From contig CAWGWA010000007.1 of the NCBI GenBank assembly GCA_963826105.1, positions 62,001 through 126,000 of the forward strand: a stretch of 64,000 nucleotides of DNA. The letters run 5' to 3'. Shown one piece after another: positions 26,856 to 36,015 of this stretch. Source of the stretch: WHTI01 sp963826105. Lineage in GTDB: Bacteria > Actinomycetota > CADDZG01 > WHSQ01. Numbering within the stretch: position 1 is the first letter of the stretch; every line of letters starts with the position of its first letter. A program made the position numbers and the translations under genes. The notes beneath the pieces were generated by a model, which saw only the letters and a list, made by a program, of their open reading frames with translations, had not been told where the DNA came from and did not search any database.

Positions 26856-28046
26856 GTGGTGAACCAGGCCTCCTTTCCCGAGACGATCCTCCACGTCGAC
26901 ATGGACGCTTTCTACGCGTCCGTCGAGGTCGCCAAGGACCCGATGCTCCAAGGAAAGCCGGTCGTGGTCGGGGGCCTGGGGGGTCGCGGGGTCGTCACCT
27001 CCGCCTCATACCAAGCGCGCGAATACGGAGTGACATCGGCGATGCCGATCGTCAGAGCCCGGCGGCTGTGCCCACACGCGATCTTCCTTCCGAACGACTT
27101 CACCGCTTACACCGATTTCTCTCGGAGGATCCGCGAGGTGTTCCTCTCCTACACGCCCTTCGTCGAACCCTTGTCGCTCGATGAGGCGTTCCTCGATGTC
27201 TCCGGGTCCGTGAGGTTGTTCGGCGATCCGGTTTCGATCGGCGCACAGATCAAGGCCGATGTCGCCGAGCTCGGACTTCCATGCACCGTCGGGATCGCCG
27301 TCAATAAGTTCCTCGCCAAGCTCGCATCGCAGAAGGCGAAGCCGGATGGGCTCCTCCGGGTTCCCGCCGACGGGATCGAAGCTTTCCTCCACCCTCTCCC
27401 GATCACCGCGTTGTGGGGGGTGGGGGAGAAGACAGGAGAGGCCCTCAGAAGGCTCGGGTTGAAGACGGTGGCGGATGTTGCTGCGATGCCCCGGAGAACG
27501 CTTCAACGAGCCGTGGGTGACTCCCTGGGGGCGCACCTGTTCGATCTGGCCAACGGGGTCGATGAGCGCGTGGTCACACCTCATGAACCGACCAAGTCGG
27601 TTGGCTCGGAGGAGACCTTTTCCCACGATCTTGACTCGACCCAAGTGATCATCCGCGAGATCTTGCGGCTCAGCGAGCGGACCGCGGGACGGCTCCGCGG
27701 TGCCGGCCTCTGTGGCAGGACGGTGACCTTGAAGGTCCGGTTCTCGAACTTCAAGACGATCACGAGGTCGCGGACCCTCGATGAGGAAGTGGACAACACC
27801 CACGAGATCTACGACGCGGCCCGATCGCTGTTCGAGAAGCTCGACCCGGTTCGCCCTCGGATCCGGCTTCTCGGGGTCAGCATCAGCGGAGTCACGGATG
27901 GGCCTCCGCGCCGGCAGATGTCTCTTTTGTCGGGGCCGGGAGGCCCGGGATGGACGGAGGCAACGGAAGCGATCGACAGTATCCGTGAGCGCTTCGGGGA
28001 CGAGTCTGTAGGTCCTGCTGCCCTACTCGATGGCGACGACCTTTGA
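26856..28046 (+). CDS. dinB: DNA polymerase IV, DinB
   Basis: 396-residue Y-family polymerase. Catalytic Asp15 and Asp17 in HVDMDAFYASVE, and Asp109 and Glu110 in LSLDEAFLDVSG, are intact, unlike the catalytically dead ImuB proteins. KFLAKLASQKAKPDG and WGVGEKTGEALRRLG form the thumb; the little finger follows. QMSLLS near the C-terminus is a beta-clamp binding motif. GTG start (a second GTG follows directly). Last gene of the LexA-controlled operon; it would give the operon its translesion insertion step. Confidence 0.95.
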   Translation: MVNQASFPETILHVDMDAFYASVEVAKDPMLQGKPVVVGGLGGRGVVTSASYQAREYGVTSAMPIVRARRLCPHAIFLPNDFTAYTDFSRRIREVFLSYTPFVEPLSLDEAFLDVSGSVRLFGDPVSIGAQIKADVAELGLPCTVGIAVNKFLAKLASQKAKPDGLLRVPADGIEAFLHPLPITALWGVGEKTGEALRRLGLKTVADVAAMPRRTLQRAVGDSLGAHLFDLANGVDERVVTPHEPTKSVGSEETFSHDLDSTQVIIREILRLSERTAGRLRGAGLCGRTVTLKVRFSNFKTITRSRTLDEEVDNTHEIYDAARSLFEKLDPVRPRIRLLGVSISGVTDGPPRRQMSLLSGPGGPGWTEATEAIDSIRERFGDESVGPAALLDGDDL

Positions 28047-28066
28047 AATGTTGCACGCCAAAGGGG

Positions 28067-28100
28067 CTGACTAAAGGCGCTCCATCCTTATAATCGGAGG
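28067..28100 (+). promoter_or_regulatory. Promoter of the DUF3040 gene
   Basis: CTGACT (28067-28072), a 16-base spacer and a perfect TATAAT (28089-28094). GGAGG (28096-28100) serves as ribosome binding site, yet transcription starting about 7 bases after TATAAT would exclude it and leave an almost leaderless message starting at GTG 28105. Confidence 0.7.
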
Positions 28101-28104
28101 CACA

Positions 28105-28473
28105 GTGCCTCTCTCAGACCACGAACAGAAGATCCTCGAAGAGATCGAGAAGAGCCTCTACCAAGAGGATCCTAAGTTCGCGCGCGATGTGAAGCGGCGA
28201 TCCCCTCAGATGGGCGAGCGGCGGCGCGTGAAACTCGGTGCGGTTCTCTTCCTCATCGGCTTCGGGATCCTCATCGGTTTCTTCATCACCAGCAACATCA
28301 TCATCGGAGTCCTCGCCTTTGGGACGATGGTCGGCGGGATCGTTCTGGTCGCCGGCTCCATAACGGGTTTGACCCTGGGTCGAGGCGGACCGGGTACCGG
28401 CCCACGGGACCGCCTGCTCAAGACTTTCGAGCAGTGGGAGTCGCGTGTCCGAAAGCGCGATAAAGGTTCCTGA
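28105..28473 (+). CDS. DUF3040 membrane protein
   Basis: 122 residues. PLSDHEQKILEEIEKSLYQEDPKFARDV is the DUF3040 hallmark, followed by two membrane segments (about 46-64 and 67-87) and a basic C-terminus. The family is restricted largely to actinobacteria and often lies near the mraZ end of the dcw cluster; here 14 kb separates them. Function unknown. GTG start behind a TATAAT promoter. Confidence 0.9.
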   Translation: MPLSDHEQKILEEIEKSLYQEDPKFARDVKRRSPQMGERRRVKLGAVLFLIGFGILIGFFITSNIIIGVLAFGTMVGGIVLVAGSITGLTLGRGGPGTGPRDRLLKTFEQWESRVRKRDKGS

Positions 28474-28687
28474 GGACCAAACTTCAAGAACAATCTTCCG
28501 TATCGCCGTTTGCCCCTTGCCGCGCCGCGACCTGACGCGCTAGATTCGCAGGAGTTCACAAAAGCGAGGGGATCCCGGGGCGAGGGGATGTAGTCTTCGG
28601 ACCCCCCAAAGGGATCTTGTTCGGGGAAGTCTTGTTCACGTTTCTGTCGAGGTTGTAACTGAAAAGGCGGGAGGTTCGCGCGCACTC

Positions 28688-29206
28688 ATGGAGGGTTTCA
28701 CTGCAGAGCAGGCATGTCGTTTCACTGGGTGCACGCCACATCAGCTTCGTTATTGGGATCGAATCGCTCTCGTAAAGCCTGGGGTTCAGCAGACCGGTGG
28801 CCGTCCGGGCGTCAGACGTCTCTACTCATTCCGAGACCTGGTTGCACTCAAGGTCGTGAAGTCACTTCTCGACGGCGGCATGAGCCTCCAGCGGGTTAGG
28901 AAGGCCTACGACTACCTCCGCAAGAAGGCCGGTCTCGAGGATCATCTGTCCGAGGTGCGGCTCGTCACCGACGGAGTCAGCATCTTCAAGGTCTGCCACG
29001 ACGACGGCGAAGTTCTCGATGCCCTGAAGGAAGGGCAGATGTCCTTCTTCCTGGCGATCAACGAGATCGCACAGAGCGTCGATGGGAAGGTCTCCGAGTA
29101 CCTCTACGACCGTGAGGAATTCGTCACCGCCCTTAAACGGGTCGAGTCCAAGGCAGAAGAGGAGCTCGACGACAAGGTGATCAGGCGGCTGCGCGCCGCC
29201 CACTGA
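28688..29206 (+). CDS. MerR-family transcriptional regulator
   Basis: 172 residues. Winged helix-turn-helix 3-72 (FTAEQACRFTGCTPHQLRYWDRIALVKP, GVRRLYSFRDLVALKVVKSLLDGGMSLQRVRKA), then a C-terminal region without the Cys set of metal-sensing members. The effector is unknown. A TTGCCG-N18-TAGATT pair lies upstream in the 214-base gap, which otherwise shows only a GATCCC-rich stretch. Its stop overlaps the transglutaminase gene from the other strand by 26 bases. Confidence 0.88.
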   Translation: MEGFTAEQACRFTGCTPHQLRYWDRIALVKPGVQQTGGRPGVRRLYSFRDLVALKVVKSLLDGGMSLQRVRKAYDYLRKKAGLEDHLSEVRLVTDGVSIFKVCHDDGEVLDALKEGQMSFFLAINEIAQSVDGKVSEYLYDREEFVTALKRVESKAEEELDDKVIRRLRAAH

Positions 29207-31575
29207 TCCGCGGCAGCCTCAGCTTCGGCAGACTCAGCGAGAGGTTCCTGGGCGAGAACAGTCGTACCGCGCGCTGCCATATCGTCGAGCGGGACCACAT
29301 GTTCTTTCGAAGGCCACGCGCGAGTTTCCTGGCCTCGCCGGCATCGAGAGCAGATACCTCGCGCAACGAGTATTCGGATGCTTCGTAGATCGCGGCAAGT
29401 CGGATCGCGGCGCGTTCGGGGATGCCCTTCAGTTCCGCGACCCTCGTGACGTAGGACGTCGGTGATTCGGCGACCCCCCGGTTGGTGGCGAGCTCACGAG
29501 CGTTGAGACAGAAGTCGAGGAAGGCCGCAGACGCCAGATCGCGGCGTGCCCTTCGCCCGGGCATAAGCCCTCTTGATGCGCCACTCCTTCATGGCGGGGA
29601 TCGAGAGGATGAACAGCAACGCCGCGGCGAGGAGGACGATCGATACGACACGGAAGGTCCGCTCCCACGGCTGAGTCTCGGCGAGTTCCCCAGAGCCCGG
29701 GATCGCTCCGCTGTTGATCAGGTTCTGCAGTTCCTCGGGGCTCAGGTCGCCCCCCGGGTTGACTCCCGCATCCTCCAACCGTGGGTCGACGCCCTCCGGG
29801 TTCGGGACCGAATTCGCACCGTCAACGCCGATGGGCCCTTCGTTGCCCGGGTCCTGGGGGGTCGTGTATAGAGGGACGCTCGTAGAGCGGTTGACATCGA
29901 TCCGGGGGGTGGGCTCGAACGCGACCCAGCCGATGTGCTCGAAGTACACCTCGGGCCAGGCATGGGCGTCGGTGCCCTTGACGGCGTTCTCACCGTCGCC
30001 GACGGCCTCGCCGGGGAGGAATCCGACCACGAGACGGGATGGGTAACCGAGCTCCCGGGCCAGGACCGCGAAGGCGGTAGAGAACTGCTGGCAGTAGCCG
30101 GTCTTGGTGTTGATAAGGAAGTTCGTGAGGTCGTCGGTCGATGCCTCCTGCTCGGCCCTGAGCTCTTCCAGATTGATCGAGTAGGTGAACTCCTCGCTTC
30201 GGAGGTGGTTCTGGATCGCAACCAGTTGTTCGAACTCCGTGTTGGCGGTGCTCACCCAGCCGGCGAGGAGATCTTTGACCTCGGGGGTGAGCTCATCCGG
30301 AAGCTGCGTGTAGATGTCGGCTCCCGGGATCCCCGGGTCGCCGATGTGGGCGTTGACGAGCTCGGTGTAGCTCTCATGGGGGACCTGCGAAGTCACCTGG
30401 TAAACGAGGCTGCCGCCGAGTTCGGTCGTGCTCCGGATATCCCCGCTCTCCGGGTCGTAGCGGAGACCGTCACCGATGTTCTGTTGCGTTATGAGCTGGA
30501 GGTCCGTCGCCTGCACGGCTGCGGGAAGCGATTCCGAAACAAGCCCGGTGACCGTGATCCTCTGAACCAAGGTTGTCGACGCGGTCGATACCGGTTCGGG
30601 GCCGTCGATGACGCCGTCCTCGATCGGCACAAGATCGGCGCTCGACGGTCTCCAGGTTGCCCCATCGAAGTCGGGCAGCGTGATCAAGCGCCAGTAGGTG
30701 TTCGTCTCGGCCTGCACTCGGAAGTACTCGGTGTCCGATTGGCTGATCAGGCTCGGGGCGATCGAGACGAGGGGATCGATCCGGCCCCCGCCGTCTCCGT
30801 CTCCACTGCCTCCGGTCCCCGAGCCGCCAGTCCCACCCGGGTTGCGCCACGACAGCAGTCCGTCTCCCAAGGCGGGAAGGAAGATCGGCGCGATCAACGC
30901 AAGTGCGACGCACGTCGCACCCATCTTCCGAGCGATCTCGCCGGTGATCGAATCGGGCTCCTCCTCGGAGCTGTGATCTGCCCATGTCGGAACCCACCGA
31001 CCCCAGGACCGGAGTCGATGGGAGGACTCGACCCCCCAGTAGGCGAGCAGCGATATCAGGAACAGCGCGACGAATAGGGGAGTGCCGGCTCCGGTGCCGA
31101 CCACCATCACGACCGAGAACAGAACGACCGGGGTGACCGACGCGATCAGTGGCTTCCGCCATCTGAACGTCGCTACCTCGCCGAGCACTGCCGCGATCCA
31201 CAGGCCGGCGACGACCATGATCACGTAGCCGGGTCGCACCGGGACCGGGGCGAAGTCGAGCTCGGCCCGATCTATCGCCTGCTTCACTGCGTCCACCAGA
31301 CCGCGCACCGCGCCCGGCGTCGGGAGTCCGTAGAACGTGTTCTTGGTCTGGAATATGAACGCGAGGTAGGTCGTCAGGGTAACGAGCGAGGCGATCGCCG
31401 TCAGCAGGATAGAGACCCCGAAGCGCCGACCCAGGATCGCGATCCCCGCGGCGATCAACATGCCGAGGGCCGCCGGCCCGGGATAATCGCCGTCTGCGAA
31501 CAGCTGCGAGAACGAGAACAGCGTGACCGCGAGAAGGCCGATGAGGGCTAGGCGAGTTCTGGCTTCCGAGCCCAT
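29181..31575 (-). CDS. TgpA-like membrane transglutaminase, frameshift near C-terminus
   Basis: N-terminal half: about six membrane segments (1-255), then a Gly/Ser-rich linker. The extracytoplasmic transglutaminase-like domain has catalytic Cys in KTGYCQQFSTAFAVLARELG, His in GTDAHAWPEVYFE and the FEPTPR motif; a last membrane segment and a DUF4129-like cytoplasmic tail follow. The main frame stops at 29494. The tail (RRDLASAAFLDFCLNARELATN to the stop at 29181) is in another frame, joined by removing one base near 29541-29547. The ATG at 31575 overlaps the DUF58 gene by 28 bases. With MoxR and DUF58 it forms an operon thought to act on envelope proteins or peptidoglycan. Confidence 0.88.
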
Positions 31576-32900
31576 GCGTCACCCCCTCGTCGTCCGCCGA
31601 CCGAGAGGGTTGTCCAGGCTGCTCCCAGTCCTTCTCCCGGACCGAGTACGAGCGACGGCACCGCCGAGCGGGTGAGGAGTGTCACGGCTCCCCGTGTCTG
31701 CTGCTCGCCCTCCCAGCGCGATTTGGTGGTTGCTCCACCGAAACGGTGGCCCGGGTAGACGATGACCGCGACCTGACGGAAGCGGCGCCGGCAGCGTGTG
31801 ATCCCGACCGCGACGGTGTCCGACAGCTCGCCGGTTACGCACACGAGCGTTCCCTCGGCCGAGGTTCCGGATTCCAGTTCGGCCAACCGGAGCACCAAGG
31901 AGTCGTGGTCGGGGGCGTCGTGCCCCGGTTCGAGGACCGCAAGGGCATCGAGGATCTGGTGGTAGTGGTCGGTGCCTCGGGATGTGGGGCGACCCTGATG
32001 ATGGGCGCTCATCAACCGGTAGGTGTAGCCCGACCGGTGATAGAGATCGGCGAGGGACGCCGCACCCTCGATCGCGCGCTCGAACGACGAGCCGTCGCCG
32101 TGCCCCTCGTGGGCCGAGAAGCGATCATCGAGCAGGATCGTCGCCCGAGTGTGCCAGGGAGTCTCCTCTTGCCGGATCATCGGCTTGGCGCGCTTCGCGG
32201 TCGAGGGCCAGTGGATCTTCCTGAGATCGTCCCCATGCGCGTACTCCCGCATCGTGTAGAAGTCCTCGCCCCGCGCTCCGGAGAGTTGTCTTAGGGCCGA
32301 GACCGCCATGCTCCTCTGTTGCCCGAGGTCTCGGGGCAGTGCGAGGCGTTCGATGCGCGGGTAGACGAGGAGGCTGTCGACGTCGGCCGCAACGTTGCGC
32401 GTGCGTGCGAGACCGAACGGATCGACGATGGAGGTACGGAGGGGGCCGACCTCGTAGCGGCCCCGGTGGGGTGCGCGCACCTCGTACTCAGCATCACGGG
32501 TACCGCCGGGTTCGACCCCGTTGAGGGCGAACCGCGCCTGTCCCGACAATTCGATCGGCAGTGCGTCGTCCAGCATCAGGAGCGGCGCGGAACCCCGGCC
32601 TTCGTTCTCGATCCGAAGGTGAACCCGAACCGGCTGGCCGGCGCGTGCTCTCGGCGGTGAAAGCGTGCGCGTGATGACGAGATCGTGCCGTCTGGCCGAA
32701 ACGATGATGACCGCGATCCCGACCAAAGCGACCAGAGCGAATCCAACCTGTTCGAGACCGCTGGCACCGAACCCACGGCCGACCACCCACAGAGTGATCC
32801 CGAGGGCGAAGGTCGCCCAACCGCGCAGCGACGGCACCGGGAAGTTAGGCCTGACCCCGTGCCGGGATAGGGACGCGCTCGACGAGCTCGCCCAGGACAT
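31548..32900 (-). CDS. DUF58 domain protein
   Basis: About 450 residues. Two membrane segments near the N-terminus (SLRGWATFALGITLWVVGRG and EQVGFALVALVGIAVIIVS), a beta-rich extracellular-type domain, and the DUF58 core with MREYAHGDDLRKIHWPSTAKR. A von Willebrand-like DDR motif is seen in LLDDRFSAH. The start is uncertain: ATG 32900 (used here) or GTG 32918, both inside the MoxR gene. Partner of MoxR and the transglutaminase. Confidence 0.88.
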   Translation of the reverse strand: MSWASSSSASLSRHGVRPNFPVPSLRGWATFALGITLWVVGRGFGASGLEQVGFALVALVGIAVIIVSARRHDLVITRTLSPPRARAGQPVRVHLRIENEGRGSAPLLMLDDALPIELSGQARFALNGVEPGGTRDAEYEVRAPHRGRYEVGPLRTSIVDPFGLARTRNVAADVDSLLVYPRIERLALPRDLGQQRSMAVSALRQLSGARGEDFYTMREYAHGDDLRKIHWPSTAKRAKPMIRQEETPWHTRATILLDDRFSAHEGHGDGSSFERAIEGAASLADLYHRSGYTYRLMSAHHQGRPTSRGTDHYHQILDALAVLEPGHDAPDHDSLVLRLAELESGTSAEGTLVCVTGELSDTVAVGITRCRRRFRQVAVIVYPGHRFGGATTKSRWEGEQQTRGAVTLLTRSAVPSLVLGPGEGLGAAWTTLSVGGRRGGDAWARKPELA

Positions 32901-33816
32901 CCTCGGCGGTCGCTCCACGCATCTGAGCTTCGGGCGAAAGGATCACGCGGTGAGCGAGGACGTGGATGGAGAGTTGTTGGATGTCGTCGGGAACGACGTA
33001 GTCGCGCCCGCGGCTGGCGGCCAGCGCCCGTGACGATCGCAGCATGTAGAGCGAGGCCCGCGGGCTCGCCCCAAGATGGACGTCGGGGTGGTCGCGGGTC
33101 GACTCCGTGATCTCGACGATGTATCGCTTCAAGGTCGGAGCGACATGGACACCCTGCGCCAATTTCACTAGAACGCTTACCTCTCCGGCATTGGCCACCG
33201 GTTCTAGTTCATCGAGACGAGAGTGCGTTCCGTGGAGATCGAGGATCTCGAGCTCCGACGAGCGCGAGGGGTATCCAACCGACAACCGCATCATGAAACG
33301 GTCGAGCTGGGACTCGGGGAGGGGATAGGTCCCTTCGTGCTCGAGTGGGTTCTGGGTCGCGATCACCATGAACGGGGGATCGAGAGGATGGGTGGTGCCG
33401 TCGATGGTGACCTGTCGCTCCTCCATGCATTCGAGGAGGGCCGACTGGGTCTTGGGTGACGCACGGTTGATCTCGTCACCGAGGCAGATGTTGGCGAAGA
33501 CGGCTCCCGGCTTGAACTCGAACTCGTGCGTCCGCTGGTCCCAGAAGTTGACGCCGGTGACGTCGGTGGGAAGCAGGTCGGGCGTGAACTGGATCCGCTG
33601 CCAGGTGCAATCGATCGAGCGAGCCAATGATTTGGCGAGCATCGTCTTGCCGACGCCGGGGACATCTTCGAGGAGAACGTGTCCTTCCGATAGAAGAGCG
33701 ATCAAGGCGAGGCGGATCACATCGCCCTTGCCTTGGATCGTCCGCTCTATGTTCTCCGCGATCCGTTCGAAAACGGTCTGGAAGTGGTTGAAGTCTTTCG
33801 GGGGTGCATCGGTCAT
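32845..33816 (-). CDS. MoxR-family AAA+ ATPase
   Basis: 323 residues. Walker A in PGVGKTMLAKSLA (Lys57), Walker B in ANICLGDEINRASPKTQSALLE, sensor 1 in VIATQNPLEHEGTYPLPESQLDRF, all of MoxR type. Such ATPases act as chaperones that activate partner protein complexes, usually the DUF58/vWA proteins encoded next to them, as here. AGGGAGG precedes the ATG. First gene of the minus-strand MoxR-DUF58-TgpA operon; divergent from the small gene at 33942. Confidence 0.94.
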   Translation of the reverse strand: MTDAPPKDFNHFQTVFERIAENIERTIQGKGDVIRLALIALLSEGHVLLEDVPGVGKTMLAKSLARSIDCTWQRIQFTPDLLPTDVTGVNFWDQRTHEFEFKPGAVFANICLGDEINRASPKTQSALLECMEERQVTIDGTTHPLDPPFMVIATQNPLEHEGTYPLPESQLDRFMMRLSVGYPSRSSELEILDLHGTHSRLDELEPVANAGEVSVLVKLAQGVHVAPTLKRYIVEITESTRDHPDVHLGASPRASLYMLRSSRALAASRGRDYVVPDDIQQLSIHVLAHRVILSPEAQMRGATAEDVLGELVERVPIPARGQA

Positions 33817-33941
33817 CCCCGCCCTCCCTTGGCAAGCGATTGGATATTCAGGTTAGCAGCGTGCTGATTTTGTAAGGCGTTCGGCGTAGGCTTCCGCCCT
33901 ACAACTCTCATACAGCTATCGATCACAGGGGGTTCCACTAC

Positions 33942-34154
33942 ATGGCGGGTTGGGGTGACGATCCGGAGCTCGAGCGGCTCCGGGGCATGTTGGCCGACGG
34001 ATGGGAGGTCGCCGAGATCTCCGAGGACCCGGACGCGGCCGGGGGACCGTCGGACACGGTGAAGCTCTCCAAGGGCGACGAGACCGCCGAGTGCACCTCC
34101 GACCATCTGGCATTCCACCGTTTCGTTGAAGGACTCAGAGAAGATCAAGGATGA
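33942..34154 (+). CDS. Small acidic protein, function unknown
   Basis: 70 residues: MAGWGDDPELERLRGMLADG, then WEVAEISEDPDAAGGPSDTVKLSKGDE and a short C-terminus. Cytoplasmic, acidic, with one Cys. No family recognised. AGGGGG lies 12 bases before the ATG. It stands alone between the MoxR promoter region and the oligopeptide importer. Codon use resembles the neighbours, which supports it as a gene. Confidence 0.65.
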   Translation: MAGWGDDPELERLRGMLADGWEVAEISEDPDAAGGPSDTVKLSKGDETAECTSDHLAFHRFVEGLREDQG

Positions 34155-34155
34155 C

Positions 34156-34193
34156 TCCTACAGTTGTAGTAGGAAGCTGACTATACTCGTCAG
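34156..34193 (+). promoter_or_regulatory. Two small dyads ahead of the oligopeptide importer
   Basis: TCCTAC-N7-GTAGGA (34156-34174) directly after the small gene's stop, and CTGAC-N7-GTCAG (34177-34193), which encloses a TATACT -10-like hexamer at 34182-34187. Either could be an operator; no good -35 box is evident. Confidence 0.4.
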
Positions 34194-34263
34194 TCGTAGT
34201 GCGTAACAGGGGAGAGCACCACTAAGTAGCCGGAGTGGATCCGGCCGATCAAGGGGGGAATAG

Positions 34264-35955
34264 ATGGGTCTTTCGACCTCGCGGCGGTGGCTGCGCCTGT
34301 TGGCGTTGCTGACCGTGATCGCGTTGATGGCAGTCGCCTGTGGTGGCGACGAGGATGACGGCGACGACGGGGGTGGCGACGAGGCACCTGCCGGAGCGAC
34401 CCTGACGTTCGCAACGTCGGCGGATCCGGTCGTCCTCGACGGCGCTCTCGTTTCCGACGGTGAATCACTTCGTGCGATCGACCAGATCTTCGAAGGACTC
34501 GTCACGCTCGCTCCCGGGGGTACTGAGGTGGTTCCGAACCTCGCTACCGACTGGGAAGCTAACGAGGACGGGACCACGTGGACCTTCAACCTTCAAGAGG
34601 GTGTGACGTTCCACGACGACACTGAGTTCAATGCGGAAGCGGTTTGTTACAACTTCGACCGCTGGTACAACTTCACCGGTTCGTTCCAGAACCCCGCGGC
34701 GTCGTACTACTGGCAGACCGTGTTCGGCGGATTCGCCGAGACCGACCCGGAATCCGGAGCCCCCGAAGACTCGCTGTACGAGTCGTGCGAGGTTACGGAT
34801 GACCTGCAGGTGGTGATCAACCTCACGAAGCCGTCGTCGTCGTTCCTGGCGGCTCTGGCTCTGACCAACTTCACGATCGCCAGCCCGGCTGCTCTCGAGG
34901 AGTTCCAGGCGGACGAGGGTGAGGTCGACGCAGAGGGCATCTTCCACGCCACCGGAACCTTCGGCACCGAGCACCCGATCGGCACCGGTCCATTCATGTT
35001 CGAAGAGTGGGTCCGCAACGATCACCTGACGTTCGTACGGAACCCCGACTACTGGGGTGACTTCCCCGGCAACGTCGACGAGCTGATCTTCCGTCCGATC
35101 CCGGACAACGCCGCTCGTCTACAGGCGCTTCAGGCCGGCGACATCGACGGATATGACCTCGTCGAGCCCCAGGACTACGAGACCATCGAATCGTCCGGTC
35201 TCCAGCTGCTCAACCGTCCTGCGTTCAACATCGGCTACGTCGGCTTCAACCAGAAGCACGAGCCGTTCGAGGACATCGCTGTCCGCCAGGCCTTCACCAT
35301 GGCCGTCAACCGCCAGGAAGTGGTCGACGCGTTCTACGCGGGCCAGGGCGAGGTTGCGACTCAATTCATGCCGCCGGAACTGTTCGGCTGGTCGGATTCT
35401 GTGACCACTTACGACTTCGACCCCGAGGGCGCCAAGGCGCTCCTCGAGGAGGCCGGCTACACGTTGCCGGTCGAGATCGACTTCGCCTTCCCGACCGACG
35501 TCTCACGTCCGTACATGCCGTCGCCGCAGGACAACTTCGAGGCGATGGTTGCGCAGCTCGAAGACTGCTGTTTCAAGGTCAACACGGACTCCGCAACCTG
35601 GAGCCCGAACTACCTCGACAACGCGGACAACGGCCGCTACGGGGCGTACCTCCTCGGGTGGACGGGTGACTTCGGTGACCCGGACAACTTCATCGGCACC
35701 TTCTTCCAGGACGAGCAGAAGGCCTGGGGCTTCAACAACCCCGACATCTTCGGCTGCTTGGATGAGGCCGAGATCGAGACCGATGAGGCTGCTCGTACCG
35801 CGAAGTACGAGGAGTGCAACGGGCTGATCATGGACTTCCTGCCGGGCATGCCTTACGTGCACACCAAGCCGGGACTCGCCTTTACGGCGAACATCTCGGG
35901 CTACGTGCCGAGCCCGGTTTCGCTCGAGCCGTTCTCTCTCGTAACGGTCGAGTAG
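34264..35955 (+). CDS. Oligopeptide/dipeptide ABC transporter substrate-binding lipoprotein
   Basis: 563-residue family 5 solute-binding protein. Signal peptide with lipobox AVAC and lipidated Cys26, followed by an acidic linker. The SBP_bac_5 fold starts at ATLTFATSADPVVLDGALV; LATDWEANEDGTTWTF and LREGV-like NLQEGVTFHD match the family. It captures peptides (or nickel or sugars) outside the cell for the permease encoded downstream. AAGGGGGGAA precedes the ATG. A strong hairpin after the stop should favour its expression over the permease genes. Confidence 0.93.
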   Translation: MGLSTSRRWLRLLALLTVIALMAVACGGDEDDGDDGGGDEAPAGATLTFATSADPVVLDGALVSDGESLRAIDQIFEGLVTLAPGGTEVVPNLATDWEANEDGTTWTFNLQEGVTFHDDTEFNAEAVCYNFDRWYNFTGSFQNPAASYYWQTVFGGFAETDPESGAPEDSLYESCEVTDDLQVVINLTKPSSSFLAALALTNFTIASPAALEEFQADEGEVDAEGIFHATGTFGTEHPIGTGPFMFEEWVRNDHLTFVRNPDYWGDFPGNVDELIFRPIPDNAARLQALQAGDIDGYDLVEPQDYETIESSGLQLLNRPAFNIGYVGFNQKHEPFEDIAVRQAFTMAVNRQEVVDAFYAGQGEVATQFMPPELFGWSDSVTTYDFDPEGAKALLEEAGYTLPVEIDFAFPTDVSRPYMPSPQDNFEAMVAQLEDCCFKVNTDSATWSPNYLDNADNGRYGAYLLGWTGDFGDPDNFIGTFFQDEQKAWGFNNPDIFGCLDEAEIETDEAARTAKYEECNGLIMDFLPGMPYVHTKPGLAFTANISGYVPSPVSLEPFSLVTVE

Positions 35956-35969
35956 AGATCTGAAGACGG

Positions 35970-35999
35970 GGCGGAGCGGGGGAACTTCCCCGCTCCGCC
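35970..35999 (+). terminator. Strong hairpin between binding protein and permease genes
   Basis: Perfect 12-base stem GGCGGAGCGGGG (35970-35981) / CCCCGCTCCGCC (35988-35999) with loop GAACTT and only TT after it. Without a U-tract it is more likely a partial terminator or mRNA stabiliser that raises the binding protein level. Confidence 0.7.
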
Positions 36000-36015
36000 T
36001 TAGTCTGCTCAGACC

